Source: Alloiococcus sp035301245 (GTDB lineage Bacteria > Bacillota > Bacilli > Lactobacillales > Carnobacteriaceae_A). Taken from it: 7,560 bases of DNA. Position numbers and translations under genes: made by a program. The stretch lies in contig DATGUS010000030.1 in NCBI GenBank assembly GCA_035301245.1, positions 1-7,560 on the forward strand, given 5' to 3'. The notes beneath the pieces are model-generated. The model was given only the letters and a program-made list of their open reading frames with translations. It had not been told where the DNA came from and searched no databases. Shown here one piece after another: positions 1 through 7,281 of the stretch (position 1 is its first letter; every line of letters starts with the position of its first letter).

Positions 1-2
1 AA

Positions 3-176
3 GTGATTCTTTTAGAATCAGCGAGTGAGTGTGGTGCAAAAGGGAAGACCATTCAGAGGGCCTTTCAGGCCGAGGCCGGTAACAAAGGCTTTCAGCCGCA
101 GAGCAAACCACTAGTTCACACTGGTGGTTTTGATTTAGGACGTTTTATGTGTGTGGATGATGCAACATTGCTATAA
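3..176 (+). CDS. 3' end of an unidentified gene, possibly tnpB (partial, start outside window)
   Basis: A reading frame open from the left edge for 57 codons ends at TAA 174-176. The peptide contains SASECGAKGKTIQRAF and ends in FMCVDDATLL. I see no domain in it. The pattern ESASECG followed by polar, low-complexity residues resembles the ragged C-termini of IS200/IS605 TnpB proteins, whose last codons overlap the omega RNA, but this is recollection and not a match I could test. The same bases form several perfect hairpins, which favours a constraint on RNA structure over a protein one. The frame could be open by chance. If it is tnpB, the RNA-guided nuclease domain lies to the left of the window, and the codons after about position 136 are host sequence read through by the element. 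Confidence 0.28.
   Translation: MILLESASECGAKGKTIQRAFQAEAGNKGFQPQSKPLVHTGGFDLGRFMCVDDATLL
4..136 (+). ncRNA. Structured RNA segment, candidate omega RNA / right end of an IS200/IS605-type element
   Basis: Four hairpins follow one another. TGATTCT pairs with AGAATCA (4-10 with 14-20, loop TTT). GGCCT pairs with AGGCC (59-63 with 67-71, loop TTC). GGCT pairs with AGCC (87-90 with 94-97, loop TTC). AAACCACTAGT pairs with ACTGGTGGTTT (105-115 with 120-130, loop TCAC, one G-U). In addition AGTGTG at 28-33 is complementary to CACACT at 117-122, an alternative or tertiary pairing. The stretch is clearly richer in G+C than the operon beside it. In IS200/IS605 elements the omega RNA overlaps the 3' end of tnpB and ends at the right-end hairpin, with the guide lying in flanking DNA. 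The layout here fits that, but the family is inferred. Other structured RNAs (a leader or an unknown ncRNA) remain possible; I checked by eye for T-box, RNase P and common riboswitch signatures and found none. Confidence 0.4.
105..136 (+). terminator. 11-bp hairpin with short T-rich tail
   Basis: AAACCACTAGT (105-115) pairs with ACTGGTGGTTT (120-130) around the loop TCAC, with a single G-U pair, and is followed by TGATTT. It is strong enough to stop transcription coming from the left and would insulate hsdM from it. It may equally be the right-end hairpin of an IS200/IS605-like element. The U-run is interrupted, so termination efficiency is uncertain. Confidence 0.45.
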
Positions 177-197
177 CGTGATATTATATAATATAGA
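168..197 (+). promoter_or_regulatory. Weak candidate promoter for the hsd operon
   Basis: TTGCTA (168-173) and TATAGA (192-197) are 18 bases apart, each matching four of six consensus positions. A perfect TATAAT lies at 187-192 but has no good -35 box at 16-18 bases. Either would give a leader of roughly 95-105 bases before hsdM. The whole stretch is very AT-rich, so a chance match is likely enough to keep confidence low. Confidence 0.3.
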
Positions 198-299
198 AAT
201 GTTTTTTAGAAACGTGAGACTGAAATGTCTTATTAAAAAGCAATCCAATATATTTTATTTTTAACATAACAGTATTTTATAAAGCAGGAGGAAAGTCTA

Positions 300-2861
300 A
301 TGATTACATCAGATGATATAAAAAGAAGATTATGGGACGGGGCAAATAATCTTAGGGGTTCCATGGATGCAAGTCGATACAAAGATTATATGCTTGGTTT
401 AATGTTCTATAAATTCTTGAGTGATAAAACACTTGAAACATTTGTGAAAACGAGTGGTACTAAAGGTACTGAAGCGGAAATTGTACAAGCTTACCAAGAA
501 GCATACACGAGTTATGGCGATAGCTTAATCAAAATGATTCAAAATGTGCTTGGTTATTATGTGTTGCCACATCATTTATATCAAACATGGCTAAAAGACA
601 TTCGTGAAGGGACTTTTGAATTAGAGAAAGTTTCCGAGAGCTTACAAAGCTTTGAACGAACTGTTGCGACAACGGGAGATATTGATGATTTTAAAGGACT
701 TTTCTCGAGCTCAACAATCGACTTAACAGATTCTGCTTTAGGCAGTAACTTAAATGCCCGTAGTAAAAACATTCGTCAATTAATCGAGTTGTTTGCTGAT
801 CTCAATATGGTTGCACTCCAAAAAGGTGATGTGTTAGGAGATGCGTACGAGTATTTAATCGGTCAATTTGCGATGGAGTCAGGGAAGAAAGCTGGTGAGT
901 TCTATACTCCACGTCAAGTGAGTGAAGTCATGGCACAGATTGTTGCGAAGACGACAAAAGTCGATTCCATCTATGACCCTACAGTAGGTTCGGGTTCTTT
1001 ATTATTAACTGTTGGAAAATATCTAAACGAAGAAGGCAGAAAAGACCTTCATTATTACGGGCAAGAAAAAAACACAGCAACCTACAACTTAACACGTATG
1101 AACTTATTACTTCATGGCGTTCGTCCTGAGAAAATGACGGTAAATAATGGGGATACATTGGCACAGGATTGGCCTGAAGATCCAGAGCGACCAAATGAAG
1201 GGGTTCAATTTGATGCGGTGGTTATGAACCCACCTTATTCGGTTAAAAATTGGAATCAAGAAAATTTAAAAGTAACTGATCCACGTTTTGAAATCGCTGG
1301 TGTGTTACCTCCTGATTCAAAAGGAGATTACGCGTTTCTTTTGCATGGACTTTTCCATTTAGATCAAGAAGGGACAATGGCGATTGTGCTTCCTCACGGT
1401 GTGTTATTCCGTGGTGGGACAGAAGGCGAAATTCGTAAACGTTTATTAGATAAAAACCATATTGATGCAGTAATTGGTTTACCTGATAAATTATTTACAA
1501 ATACAGGCATTCCTGTAACGGTTCTTATTTTAAAGAAAAATCGTGCGTTAAATGACCCAGTCTTGATGATTGATGCGTCAAAATCTTTTGTTAAAGAAGG
1601 AAAGCAAAACGTACTTCAAGAAAAAGACATTGCGAAAATCGTAGATACATATATCGAACGTACAGAAGAAACAGGATATAGTCATAAGGCGTCGCAAAAG
1701 GAAATCAAGGAAAACGAATACAATTTAAACATCCCACGTTATATCGAGGCTGTAGATGAAGAAATTGCACAGGATGTTGATGCACATTTATATGGTGGCA
1801 TACCTCTACACCAAATTGAACAATTAACGGTGTTGCATGATATGACCAAAAATATTCTTTATGATGCTTTCAAAGAAATTCGTCCGGGTTATGTCGAGTT
1901 AATAAAATCCATCGACACGCTAACTGAAGATGTGTTAGCCGATAAAGAGGTACAAAAACAAACGCAAACCTTAAAAGAAGCTCTACAAACGTATGTGAAT
2001 ACATATTGGGAGAAATTAAAAACAGTTCATGATGTAAACCACATCGAGCCACTGAAAGATGAAATGTTAACAGAAATCAAACAATTGTTAAAACAATTCA
2101 AGCATGTCAGTACGTATGCAGGTTATCAGATTATCGCAGAGTTATGGGAAGAGATGCTTGCAGAAGATACGGAGAAGATTGCCATCAGTGAATTCTATAC
2201 GGTTGGAAGAACTCGTGAGCCAAATATGGTAACGAAAGGTTCGGGTAAAACAAAACGGACAGAACAAGATGGATGGATTGGTTCAATTGTGCCAAACGAA
2301 CTTATTTTGAAAGAGCTCTATGCCGATGAACTAGAAAAAGTGGAAACGAAACAAGAATCATTAGTAGCCATTACGGATGAAATTACTGAGCTGGTCGAAG
2401 CGACGAAAGTAGAAGAAAGTGCCGAAGAAGCGGCATTAGGTGATGCTTTAAATGCGAGAGAAGATGATTTTACACTTTCAGCTGTTAAAACAGAAATGAA
2501 AAACACTGAAAAAGATTCCAGTGAATATGGACTGTTAGATAAAGTGAAAAACTTACTTGAGGAAAAATCTACGTTAACTAAAGATATGAAAGCAAAAGAA
2601 AAGGGGCTAAATGAACAAGTAGAAAATAAAATTGAAAATTTAACAGATGAAGAAATTGAGCAATTGATGTATCAAAAATGGTTTGGTGATTTAACGAATG
2701 ATATGACACAACTCATAGAGATTCCACTTAAAAATGAATTGGATATGTTGAAAGAATTACAAACAAGATATGCGGATACGTTAGAAACGATTGAAACAGA
2801 AAGTCAGTCACTTGAAGCACAATTTGAAGAGATGCTTGCAGAATTGGTGGTGACAGAGTGA
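300..2861 (+). CDS. hsdM: Type I restriction-modification methyltransferase subunit HsdM, long form
   Basis: This is the adenine-N6 methyltransferase subunit of a type I system. It transfers a methyl group from S-adenosylmethionine to adenine in the site chosen by HsdS. Residues 1-165 look like the HsdM N-terminal helical domain (KRRLWDGANNLRGSMDASRY). The N6-methyltransferase domain follows, with GEFYTPRQV at 199-207, the SAM-binding motif I DPTVGSGS at 226-233 and the catalytic motif IV NPPY at 310-313. The usual core end, NEYNLNIPRYIE, is at 472-483. About 370 further residues follow, giving 853 against roughly 520 for EcoR124I or EcoKI HsdM. This part includes GRTREPNMVTKGSGK (636-650), EQDGWIGSIVPNEL (655-668) and an acidic, helix-rich, probably coiled-coil tail. 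I believe such long HsdM proteins recur in Bacillota, so this is not a random fusion. The ATG at 300 has AGGAGG at 286-291, 8 bases upstream. It is the first gene of the operon, and its stop overlaps the start of hsdS. Confidence 0.96.
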   Translation: MITSDDIKRRLWDGANNLRGSMDASRYKDYMLGLMFYKFLSDKTLETFVKTSGTKGTEAEIVQAYQEAYTSYGDSLIKMIQNVLGYYVLPHHLYQTWLKDIREGTFELEKVSESLQSFERTVATTGDIDDFKGLFSSSTIDLTDSALGSNLNARSKNIRQLIELFADLNMVALQKGDVLGDAYEYLIGQFAMESGKKAGEFYTPRQVSEVMAQIVAKTTKVDSIYDPTVGSGSLLLTVGKYLNEEGRKDLHYYGQEKNTATYNLTRMNLLLHGVRPEKMTVNNGDTLAQDWPEDPERPNEGVQFDAVVMNPPYSVKNWNQENLKVTDPRFEIAGVLPPDSKGDYAFLLHGLFHLDQEGTMAIVLPHGVLFRGGTEGEIRKRLLDKNHIDAVIGLPDKLFTNTGIPVTVLILKKNRALNDPVLMIDASKSFVKEGKQNVLQEKDIAKIVDTYIERTEETGYSHKASQKEIKENEYNLNIPRYIEAVDEEIAQDVDAHLYGGIPLHQIEQLTVLHDMTKNILYDAFKEIRPGYVELIKSIDTLTEDVLADKEVQKQTQTLKEALQTYVNTYWEKLKTVHDVNHIEPLKDEMLTEIKQLLKQFKHVSTYAGYQIIAELWEEMLAEDTEKIAISEFYTVGRTREPNMVTKGSGKTKRTEQDGWIGSIVPNELILKELYADELEKVETKQESLVAITDEITELVEATKVEESAEEAALGDALNAREDDFTLSAVKTEMKNTEKDSSEYGLLDKVKNLLEEKSTLTKDMKAKEKGLNEQVENKIENLTDEEIEQLMYQKWFGDLTNDMTQLIEIPLKNELDMLKELQTRYADTLETIETESQSLEAQFEEMLAELVVTE
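2846..2853 (+). promoter_or_regulatory. Ribosome binding site of hsdS inside hsdM
   Basis: GGTGGTGA differs from GGAGGTGA by one base and lies in the last codons of hsdM. It serves either GTG 2858 (4 bases away, a 4-base overlap GTGA with the hsdM stop) or ATG 2861 (7 bases away, a 1-base overlap TGATG). Both arrangements imply translational coupling, which would hold HsdS output in step with HsdM. The sequence does not settle which start is used. Confidence 0.55.
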
Positions 2862-4057
2862 TGGATGAAAAGAAATTAGTGCCGAAGAGAAGGTTTAAAA
2901 GCTTCAAAAATGAATGGGTAGAAATGTGTTTGAGGGATCTTAGTGAGTCCTTCACGTATGGATTGAATGCAGAATCTAAAGAATATGATGGAGAGAATAA
3001 ATATCTTAGAATTACTGATATTGATGATGCCACGAGAAGGTTTGATAAAAATGATTTAACTTCTCCTCATATAGATTATGAAGTATCAAGTGATTATATT
3101 TTATCTGAAGGAGACATATTATTTGCTAGAACTGGTGCGAGTGTAGGTAAGACTTATAGATATGACAGTATAGATGGAAAAGTTTATTATGCTGGATTTT
3201 TAATCAAAACAAGAATTAAAAATGAACATGACACAGAATTTGTCTTTCAAAACACATTAACCAAGAGATATAAGAGCTTTGTCTATATAACCTCTCAGCG
3301 TTCTGGTCAACCAGGGATTAATGCTCAAGAATATTCTACATTTACAATTTTTGTTCCAACTATAGAAGAACAACAAAAAACAGGTCAGTTTTTTAAAATT
3401 TTAGACGAACGCATTGCAAATCAAGAACGGAAGATTGCTAAAGTCAAAGCTTTAAAAGCTGCTTATTTAACAGAAATGTTCCCCCAAGAAGGAGAAACTG
3501 TCCCTAAAAGAAGATTTAAAGGATTTAAAGAAAAATGGTTAAAAAAAGAGGTTGGCAAAATATTTCAAATAACAAGAGGAAATGTACTTTCTACAACGAA
3601 GATTAAGAAGAAGAAAAGTAAAATCGCATGTTATCCAGTTTATTCATCGCAAACTCAAAATAATGGACTTTTAGGATATTATTCAGACTTTTTATTTGAT
3701 ACAGCTATCACATGGACTACTGATGGAGCTAACGCAGGGACTGTTAAGTATAGAGAAGGAAAATTTTATAGTACTAATGTTAATGGAGTGCTTGTTTCAA
3801 ATGATGGTTACACTTGTAAGGCAATAGCTGAATTACTTAACTTAGAGGCTTGGAAACATGTTTCTAAAGTTGGAAATCCAAAGCTTATGAGTAATGTAAT
3901 GTCAAATATAGAAATACTAATTCCAGAGAATACAGAAGAATTAGATAGGCTATCAATATTCTTCAAAAATCTAGATAACCAAATCGAAACAGAAGAAAAG
4001 AAACTGGATAAACTTCAAAAAATGAAAGAAGCCTACTTAGAAGAAATGTTTGTGTAG
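2858..4057 (+). CDS. hsdS: Type I restriction-modification specificity subunit HsdS
   Basis: HsdS recognises the two halves of the split DNA target and is the scaffold for two HsdM and the HsdR subunits. The 399 residues show the usual two-fold layout. A short conserved segment VPKRRFKSFKNEW (8-20) leads into target-recognition domain 1 (about 21-166). Conserved helix 1 follows (about 167-208, EEQQKTGQFFKILDERI, ending AAYLTEMF). The short segment is repeated as VPKRRFKGFKEKW (215-227), then come target-recognition domain 2 (about 228-355) and conserved helix 2 (about 356-399, ending EAYLEEMFV). The two recognition domains share no obvious similarity, so the target should be asymmetric and bipartite; its bases cannot be read from the sequence. 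Their DNA looks more AT-rich than that of the flanking genes, as is common for exchangeable recognition domains. A poly-lysine run (KIKKKKSK, 248-255) sits in domain 2. The start may be GTG 2858 or ATG 2861. No disruption is seen. Confidence 0.95.
   Translation: MMDEKKLVPKRRFKSFKNEWVEMCLRDLSESFTYGLNAESKEYDGENKYLRITDIDDATRRFDKNDLTSPHIDYEVSSDYILSEGDILFARTGASVGKTYRYDSIDGKVYYAGFLIKTRIKNEHDTEFVFQNTLTKRYKSFVYITSQRSGQPGINAQEYSTFTIFVPTIEEQQKTGQFFKILDERIANQERKIAKVKALKAAYLTEMFPQEGETVPKRRFKGFKEKWLKKEVGKIFQITRGNVLSTTKIKKKKSKIACYPVYSSQTQNNGLLGYYSDFLFDTAITWTTDGANAGTVKYREGKFYSTNVNGVLVSNDGYTCKAIAELLNLEAWKHVSKVGNPKLMSNVMSNIEILIPENTEELDRLSIFFKNLDNQIETEEKKLDKLQKMKEAYLEEMFV
2879..2917 (+). repeat. hsdS internal repeat, copy 1 (VPKRRFKSFKNEW)
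   Basis: The first copy of a 13-codon segment that precedes each target-recognition domain. The DNA matches copy 2 at 3500-3538 at 27 of 36 bases over the PKRRFK...W part by hand count. It marks the border of target-recognition domain 1. Confidence 0.8.
3356..3481 (+). repeat. hsdS conserved helical region 1
   Basis: Codons 167-208 encode the central long helix, ending in a motif of the form AYL-EMF. The C-terminal region at 3923-4054 encodes its counterpart. Shared features are FFK-LD near the start of the helix, a lysine-rich middle and the AYL-EMF end. In type I HsdS proteins these two helices pair into the coiled coil that spaces the recognition domains and contacts HsdM. The similarity is clear in protein and weak in DNA. 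Confidence 0.7.
3500..3538 (+). repeat. hsdS internal repeat, copy 2 (VPKRRFKGFKEKW)
   Basis: The second copy of the segment at 2879-2917, placed between conserved helix 1 and target-recognition domain 2. It is followed at once by a run of seven A (3541-3547). With copy 1 it shows that hsdS arose by duplication of a half-gene. Confidence 0.8.
3923..4054 (+). repeat. hsdS conserved helical region 2
   Basis: Codons 356-399 are the partner of the central helix at 3356-3481, with FFKNLDNQIE corresponding to FFKILDERIA and AYLEEMF to AYLTEMF. It ends the protein directly before the stop codon. Confidence 0.7.
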
Positions 4058-4058
4058 G

Positions 4059-4065
4059 AAGGAGG
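4059..4065 (+). promoter_or_regulatory. Ribosome binding site fixing the GTG start of hsdR
   Basis: AAGGAGG starts one base after the hsdS stop and ends 7 bases before GTG 4073. This optimal site supports the GTG start although no ATG is present there. Confidence 0.75.
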
Positions 4066-4072
4066 AAAAACT

Positions 4073-7000
4073 GTGAGCAATCATTCTAAAAATGTGTCTG
4101 AAAAAGTCTTTCAAGATAATTTTGTAAAACAATTACAGAAGTATAAATGGAAAGCACCTGACTTTTTGGACGGCAATCAACAAAAAGTAACGGTGCAAGA
4201 TCTTATTCAACACTGGCGTAAAGAACTTGACCGTATCAACACCGATGTCTTAGAAGGTGTGCCCCTCTCAGACAACGAATTCAATCAAGTGATGGCAAAG
4301 GTTTCGCAAATTGATAATAGTTATGAAGCGGCTAAACTACTAGCGATGGAACAATCCACTGGAAAGATTGATGGTATCTATCGAGATACACATCCCGATG
4401 TTACACGTGAACAGATTACACTAACGATTTTCAAAAAAGCGCAAGTGAGTGGTGGCGATTCAAGTTATAACATTGCACGTGAAGTTGAGTCAGCTAATGG
4501 CAATCGTTTTGATCTTATTTTACTGATTAACGGTTTGCCCCTTATTAATATTGAACAAAAACGAGCAGATAAATCACTAGAAGAAGCTTTTAATCAATTT
4601 AAACGTTATTATGCTGACGGTGAGTATGTGAATAATTTCATGGCATTTTCGCAAATGATGGTGATGACATCCGAAGTAGCTACACGTTATTTTGCGACAC
4701 CGAAATCTCTTAAGGATTTTAATCCGAGTTTTGTGTTTCATTGGGCAAATAAAGATAATAAACCGATTAATCATTGGGAAGATGTCATCGATCATTTTTT
4801 AATGATTCCGATGGCACATCAAATGGTTGGCGATTATTTAGTCATTGATGAAGCAAAAGATGCGGAGAATCAGAGACATATGCTCCTACGTCCTTATCAG
4901 GTACATGCCCTTCAGGCAATTGAAGGAGCTGCAATTGGTTGGGATAACGAGGATAAGATTCCACATGGTGGCTTTATTTGGCATACGACAGGCTCTGGTA
5001 AAACAATTACGAGTTTTAAAACAGCATTATTTCTATCAACAAGAGTTAGTTTTGATAAAGTGATTTTCTTAGTTGATCGTAAAGAGCTTGATAGTCGAAC
5101 GAGTGATAACTTTAAAGCCTATGCAGAATATGAATCAGTGGAAGTCGATGATACGGCACATACCTATCAACTTCGTAAACTACTAACATCTGCAACGTCC
5201 AATATTGTTGTAACGACAACGTTTAAATTAAATAATCTTGTAAAGGATTTAGAAGAAAATAAAGATGATAGCTTAGCTGATAAGAAAATCGTCTTTATTA
5301 TTGATGAAGCACACCGCACAACAATGGGCGATATGATGGTGACGATTAGAGATTATTTCAGAAAAAATGGTTTGTTTTATGGTTTTACAGGAACGCCATT
5401 ATTCGATGAAAATAACGTGACCGGTATGATTAATGAAAAGAGTGAATTGATCAATACAACAGAAAAACTATTTGGGCCACGGTTACATAGATATACCATT
5501 GATGAGGCGATTGCTGATAAGAACGTTTTAGGCTTTCATGTTGATTATATCAATACGGGCGAATTTGAAAGCTATGATGTACTAAGAGATCAGATTGTAG
5601 ATTATAAATTAACCGAACAGCCGAATGCTTCTCAAAGAAAGATTGAACGGGAAGTCCTTGAGCTTTCTGAGTTAGAAGTTGAAAAAGAAGCAAGGAAACA
5701 TAAGCTACTCTTTTATCACGATGAGACTCATATCCCGAGGGTTGTTGAAGAAATCTTAGATAATTGGGAAGAACAATCACAACATAAGCTGTTTAATGCG
5801 ATTTTAACAGTAGCTTATAAACATCGTGTGTTGGCGTATTACGAAGAGTTTAAAAAACAACTTGCTGAGAGAGATGATATTCAGATCAATGTAGCCATGA
5901 CATTTAGTTTCGGAACAGATGCAGACCCAAATCCAACTGACCCCGAAACCATCCAAGAGATGTTTAAAGATTATGCATCATTTACAGGTATCGAATATGC
6001 ATACGGTGATAAACGTAAAGGTGAAGATGCTTATTATGACGATGTTGTTGAAAGAGCAACTCGTGGGGGCAGTGGAAGAAATCCTAAGAATATCGACCTT
6101 ATGATTGTGGCAGATCAATTATTGACTGGTTATGATTCTAAATTTATTAATACGTTATACGTTGATCGGTCGTTAGCTCTTCAAGGACTTATTCAAGCGT
6201 ATTCACGTACAAATCGTATCTACGGGAAACAAAAAGAATTTGGTTCGATTGTGAATTTTCAATATCCAAGAATTACGGAAGAGACAGTGAATGATGCACT
6301 TGTTTTATACGGTAGTGGTGGTGAAAGCAGTAAAGCGATTGTGAAGCCGTACCCTGAAGCGGTCGATGAATTTGTACATTACTCACAAGAAGTAATGGAG
6401 ATATTAAAAGACCCAACTGAGTGGCAAACATTAGAACAAGATGAAGAAGCAAAAGAAGCCTTTGTAGAAGTATTTAAAAAAGCGAATGGCCAATTAAATA
6501 AAATCCAACAATATTATGAGTTTAGTTGGGAAGATGAAGCATTTGGGGTCACAGAACATAATTGGCTACAATATGTCGGTGCTTATCGTAACTTAACAAG
6601 AGATGATAAAGAACAACCTGATGATGATACACCCATCTTACCACTTGGTAAAGCGAAACTAGCCGGTTCACAAACAATAGATGCAAATTATATTATTCAA
6701 TTAATCGGTGAAAAAGCGACCTCTACAGATGGAGCACAAACAGTTGATGCAGAAACATTACGCCTCATTTATCAAAACATTGAAGAACTTAGTAATATGG
6801 GTGAATACGAGCAAGCAGAGTTACTGAAACGATTTGTGTCAGAAGAATTAGAACCTGGAAATGTGCCGAGTAATATTAACTTTGATGAAGCTTATGAAAA
6901 CTGGAAAAAGGCAAAACTACGTGATGAAATTTATCAAGTGTCATCAGAGTGGGGCATCGATGATATGATTTTTGAAAAAGCCATTGAGGCATATTCAGTA

Positions 7001-7159
7001 ACAAATCCAAATGAAATTCCGTATATTGATGACTTAACGAACAGTATTGACTATGCTTCGATTGAAAATCCTAAAACGAATAATTTGCTAGAACACAATA
7101 TAGCCTTATCGAATGCATTACCAGAGATCGTTTCAAAACTAAAAAAGAAATATAATTAA
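4073..7159 (+). CDS. hsdR: Type I restriction endonuclease/translocase subunit HsdR
   Basis: HsdR is the ATP-driven motor and nuclease that pulls in and cuts DNA lacking the host methylation. At 1028 residues it is close to EcoR124I HsdR (about 1038). The N-terminal PD-(D/E)xK nuclease shows D147 in NRFDLILL, E161 and K163 in IEQKR, and the type I QxxxY motif as QFKRY at 175-179. The superfamily 2 motor follows, with Walker A TTGSGKT at 305-311, DEAH at 411-414, motif III GFTGTP at 437-442, a motif V region LLTGYDSKFINTLYVDR at 683-699 and motif VI QAYSRTNR at 708-715. The last 300 residues are helix-rich and acidic, as expected of the part that docks on HsdM. All key catalytic residues appear intact, so the enzyme should be active. 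It starts with GTG 15 bases after hsdS, behind a strong ribosome binding site, and is the last gene of the operon. Placement of hsdR after hsdM-hsdS means it can be made only after or together with the methylase genes. Confidence 0.97.
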   Translation: MSNHSKNVSEKVFQDNFVKQLQKYKWKAPDFLDGNQQKVTVQDLIQHWRKELDRINTDVLEGVPLSDNEFNQVMAKVSQIDNSYEAAKLLAMEQSTGKIDGIYRDTHPDVTREQITLTIFKKAQVSGGDSSYNIAREVESANGNRFDLILLINGLPLINIEQKRADKSLEEAFNQFKRYYADGEYVNNFMAFSQMMVMTSEVATRYFATPKSLKDFNPSFVFHWANKDNKPINHWEDVIDHFLMIPMAHQMVGDYLVIDEAKDAENQRHMLLRPYQVHALQAIEGAAIGWDNEDKIPHGGFIWHTTGSGKTITSFKTALFLSTRVSFDKVIFLVDRKELDSRTSDNFKAYAEYESVEVDDTAHTYQLRKLLTSATSNIVVTTTFKLNNLVKDLEENKDDSLADKKIVFIIDEAHRTTMGDMMVTIRDYFRKNGLFYGFTGTPLFDENNVTGMINEKSELINTTEKLFGPRLHRYTIDEAIADKNVLGFHVDYINTGEFESYDVLRDQIVDYKLTEQPNASQRKIEREVLELSELEVEKEARKHKLLFYHDETHIPRVVEEILDNWEEQSQHKLFNAILTVAYKHRVLAYYEEFKKQLAERDDIQINVAMTFSFGTDADPNPTDPETIQEMFKDYASFTGIEYAYGDKRKGEDAYYDDVVERATRGGSGRNPKNIDLMIVADQLLTGYDSKFINTLYVDRSLALQGLIQAYSRTNRIYGKQKEFGSIVNFQYPRITEETVNDALVLYGSGGESSKAIVKPYPEAVDEFVHYSQEVMEILKDPTEWQTLEQDEEAKEAFVEVFKKANGQLNKIQQYYEFSWEDEAFGVTEHNWLQYVGAYRNLTRDDKEQPDDDTPILPLGKAKLAGSQTIDANYIIQLIGEKATSTDGAQTVDAETLRLIYQNIEELSNMGEYEQAELLKRFVSEELEPGNVPSNINFDEAYENWKKAKLRDEIYQVSSEWGIDDMIFEKAIEAYSVTNPNEIPYIDDLTNSIDYASIENPKTNNLLEHNIALSNALPEIVSKLKKKYN

Positions 7160-7188
7160 AGCTACTTGTTCATTTTATATTCACGTAT

Positions 7189-7222
7189 CCCCCCTTTCTT
7201 ACCAAAGTGAGAAGGGGGGTTT
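7189..7222 (+). terminator. Rho-independent terminator of the hsdMSR operon
   Basis: CCCCCCTT(T)CTTAC at 7189-7202 pairs with GTGAGAAGGGGGG at 7207-7219 around the loop CAAA. This gives 13 pairs with one bulged T and one G-U pair. TTTGAT follows. It lies 29 bases after the hsdR stop. The six G-C pairs at the base make it very stable, though the T-tail is short. Confidence 0.8.
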
Positions 7223-7281
7223 GATAACTATTAAGAAATGGTCAAACACAGCCCTTAGCCATGAATAAAATGCTATTCCAT

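Noticed and set aside
1..130. T-box leader, riboswitch, RNase P RNA or tmRNA at the left edge.
   Set aside because: I looked for the T-box AGGGTGG element, the conserved cores of common riboswitches and the ends of rnpB and ssrA and saw none of them.
175..217. AACGTGA repeated twice (175-181 and again near 211-217) as a possible regulator binding pair upstream of hsdM.
   Set aside because: A seven-base direct repeat in AT-rich DNA is weak evidence and matches no operator that I can name.
278..283. TATAAA close to hsdM as a -10 box.
   Set aside because: A start point from it would fall on the ribosome binding site at 286-291, leaving no usable leader, and no -35 box is in place.
2728..3033. 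A 101-codon open frame on the - strand across the hsdM/hsdS junction.
   Set aside because: It overlaps two clear genes on the other strand and has no recognisable motif or sensible composition for a protein.
5550..5780. A 76-codon open frame on the - strand inside hsdR, and similar short frames on both strands (for example 4845-5063 and 5919-6104 on +).
   Set aside because: They lie wholly inside intact hsdR, have no supporting ribosome binding site that I can see, and read as out-of-frame shadows.
300..7159. A hidden accessory defence gene (for example an anticodon nuclease or anti-restriction gene) within the hsd operon.
   Set aside because: The three genes are contiguous with overlaps or a 15-base gap, so there is no room for an extra gene, and no fused domain other than the HsdM extension was seen.
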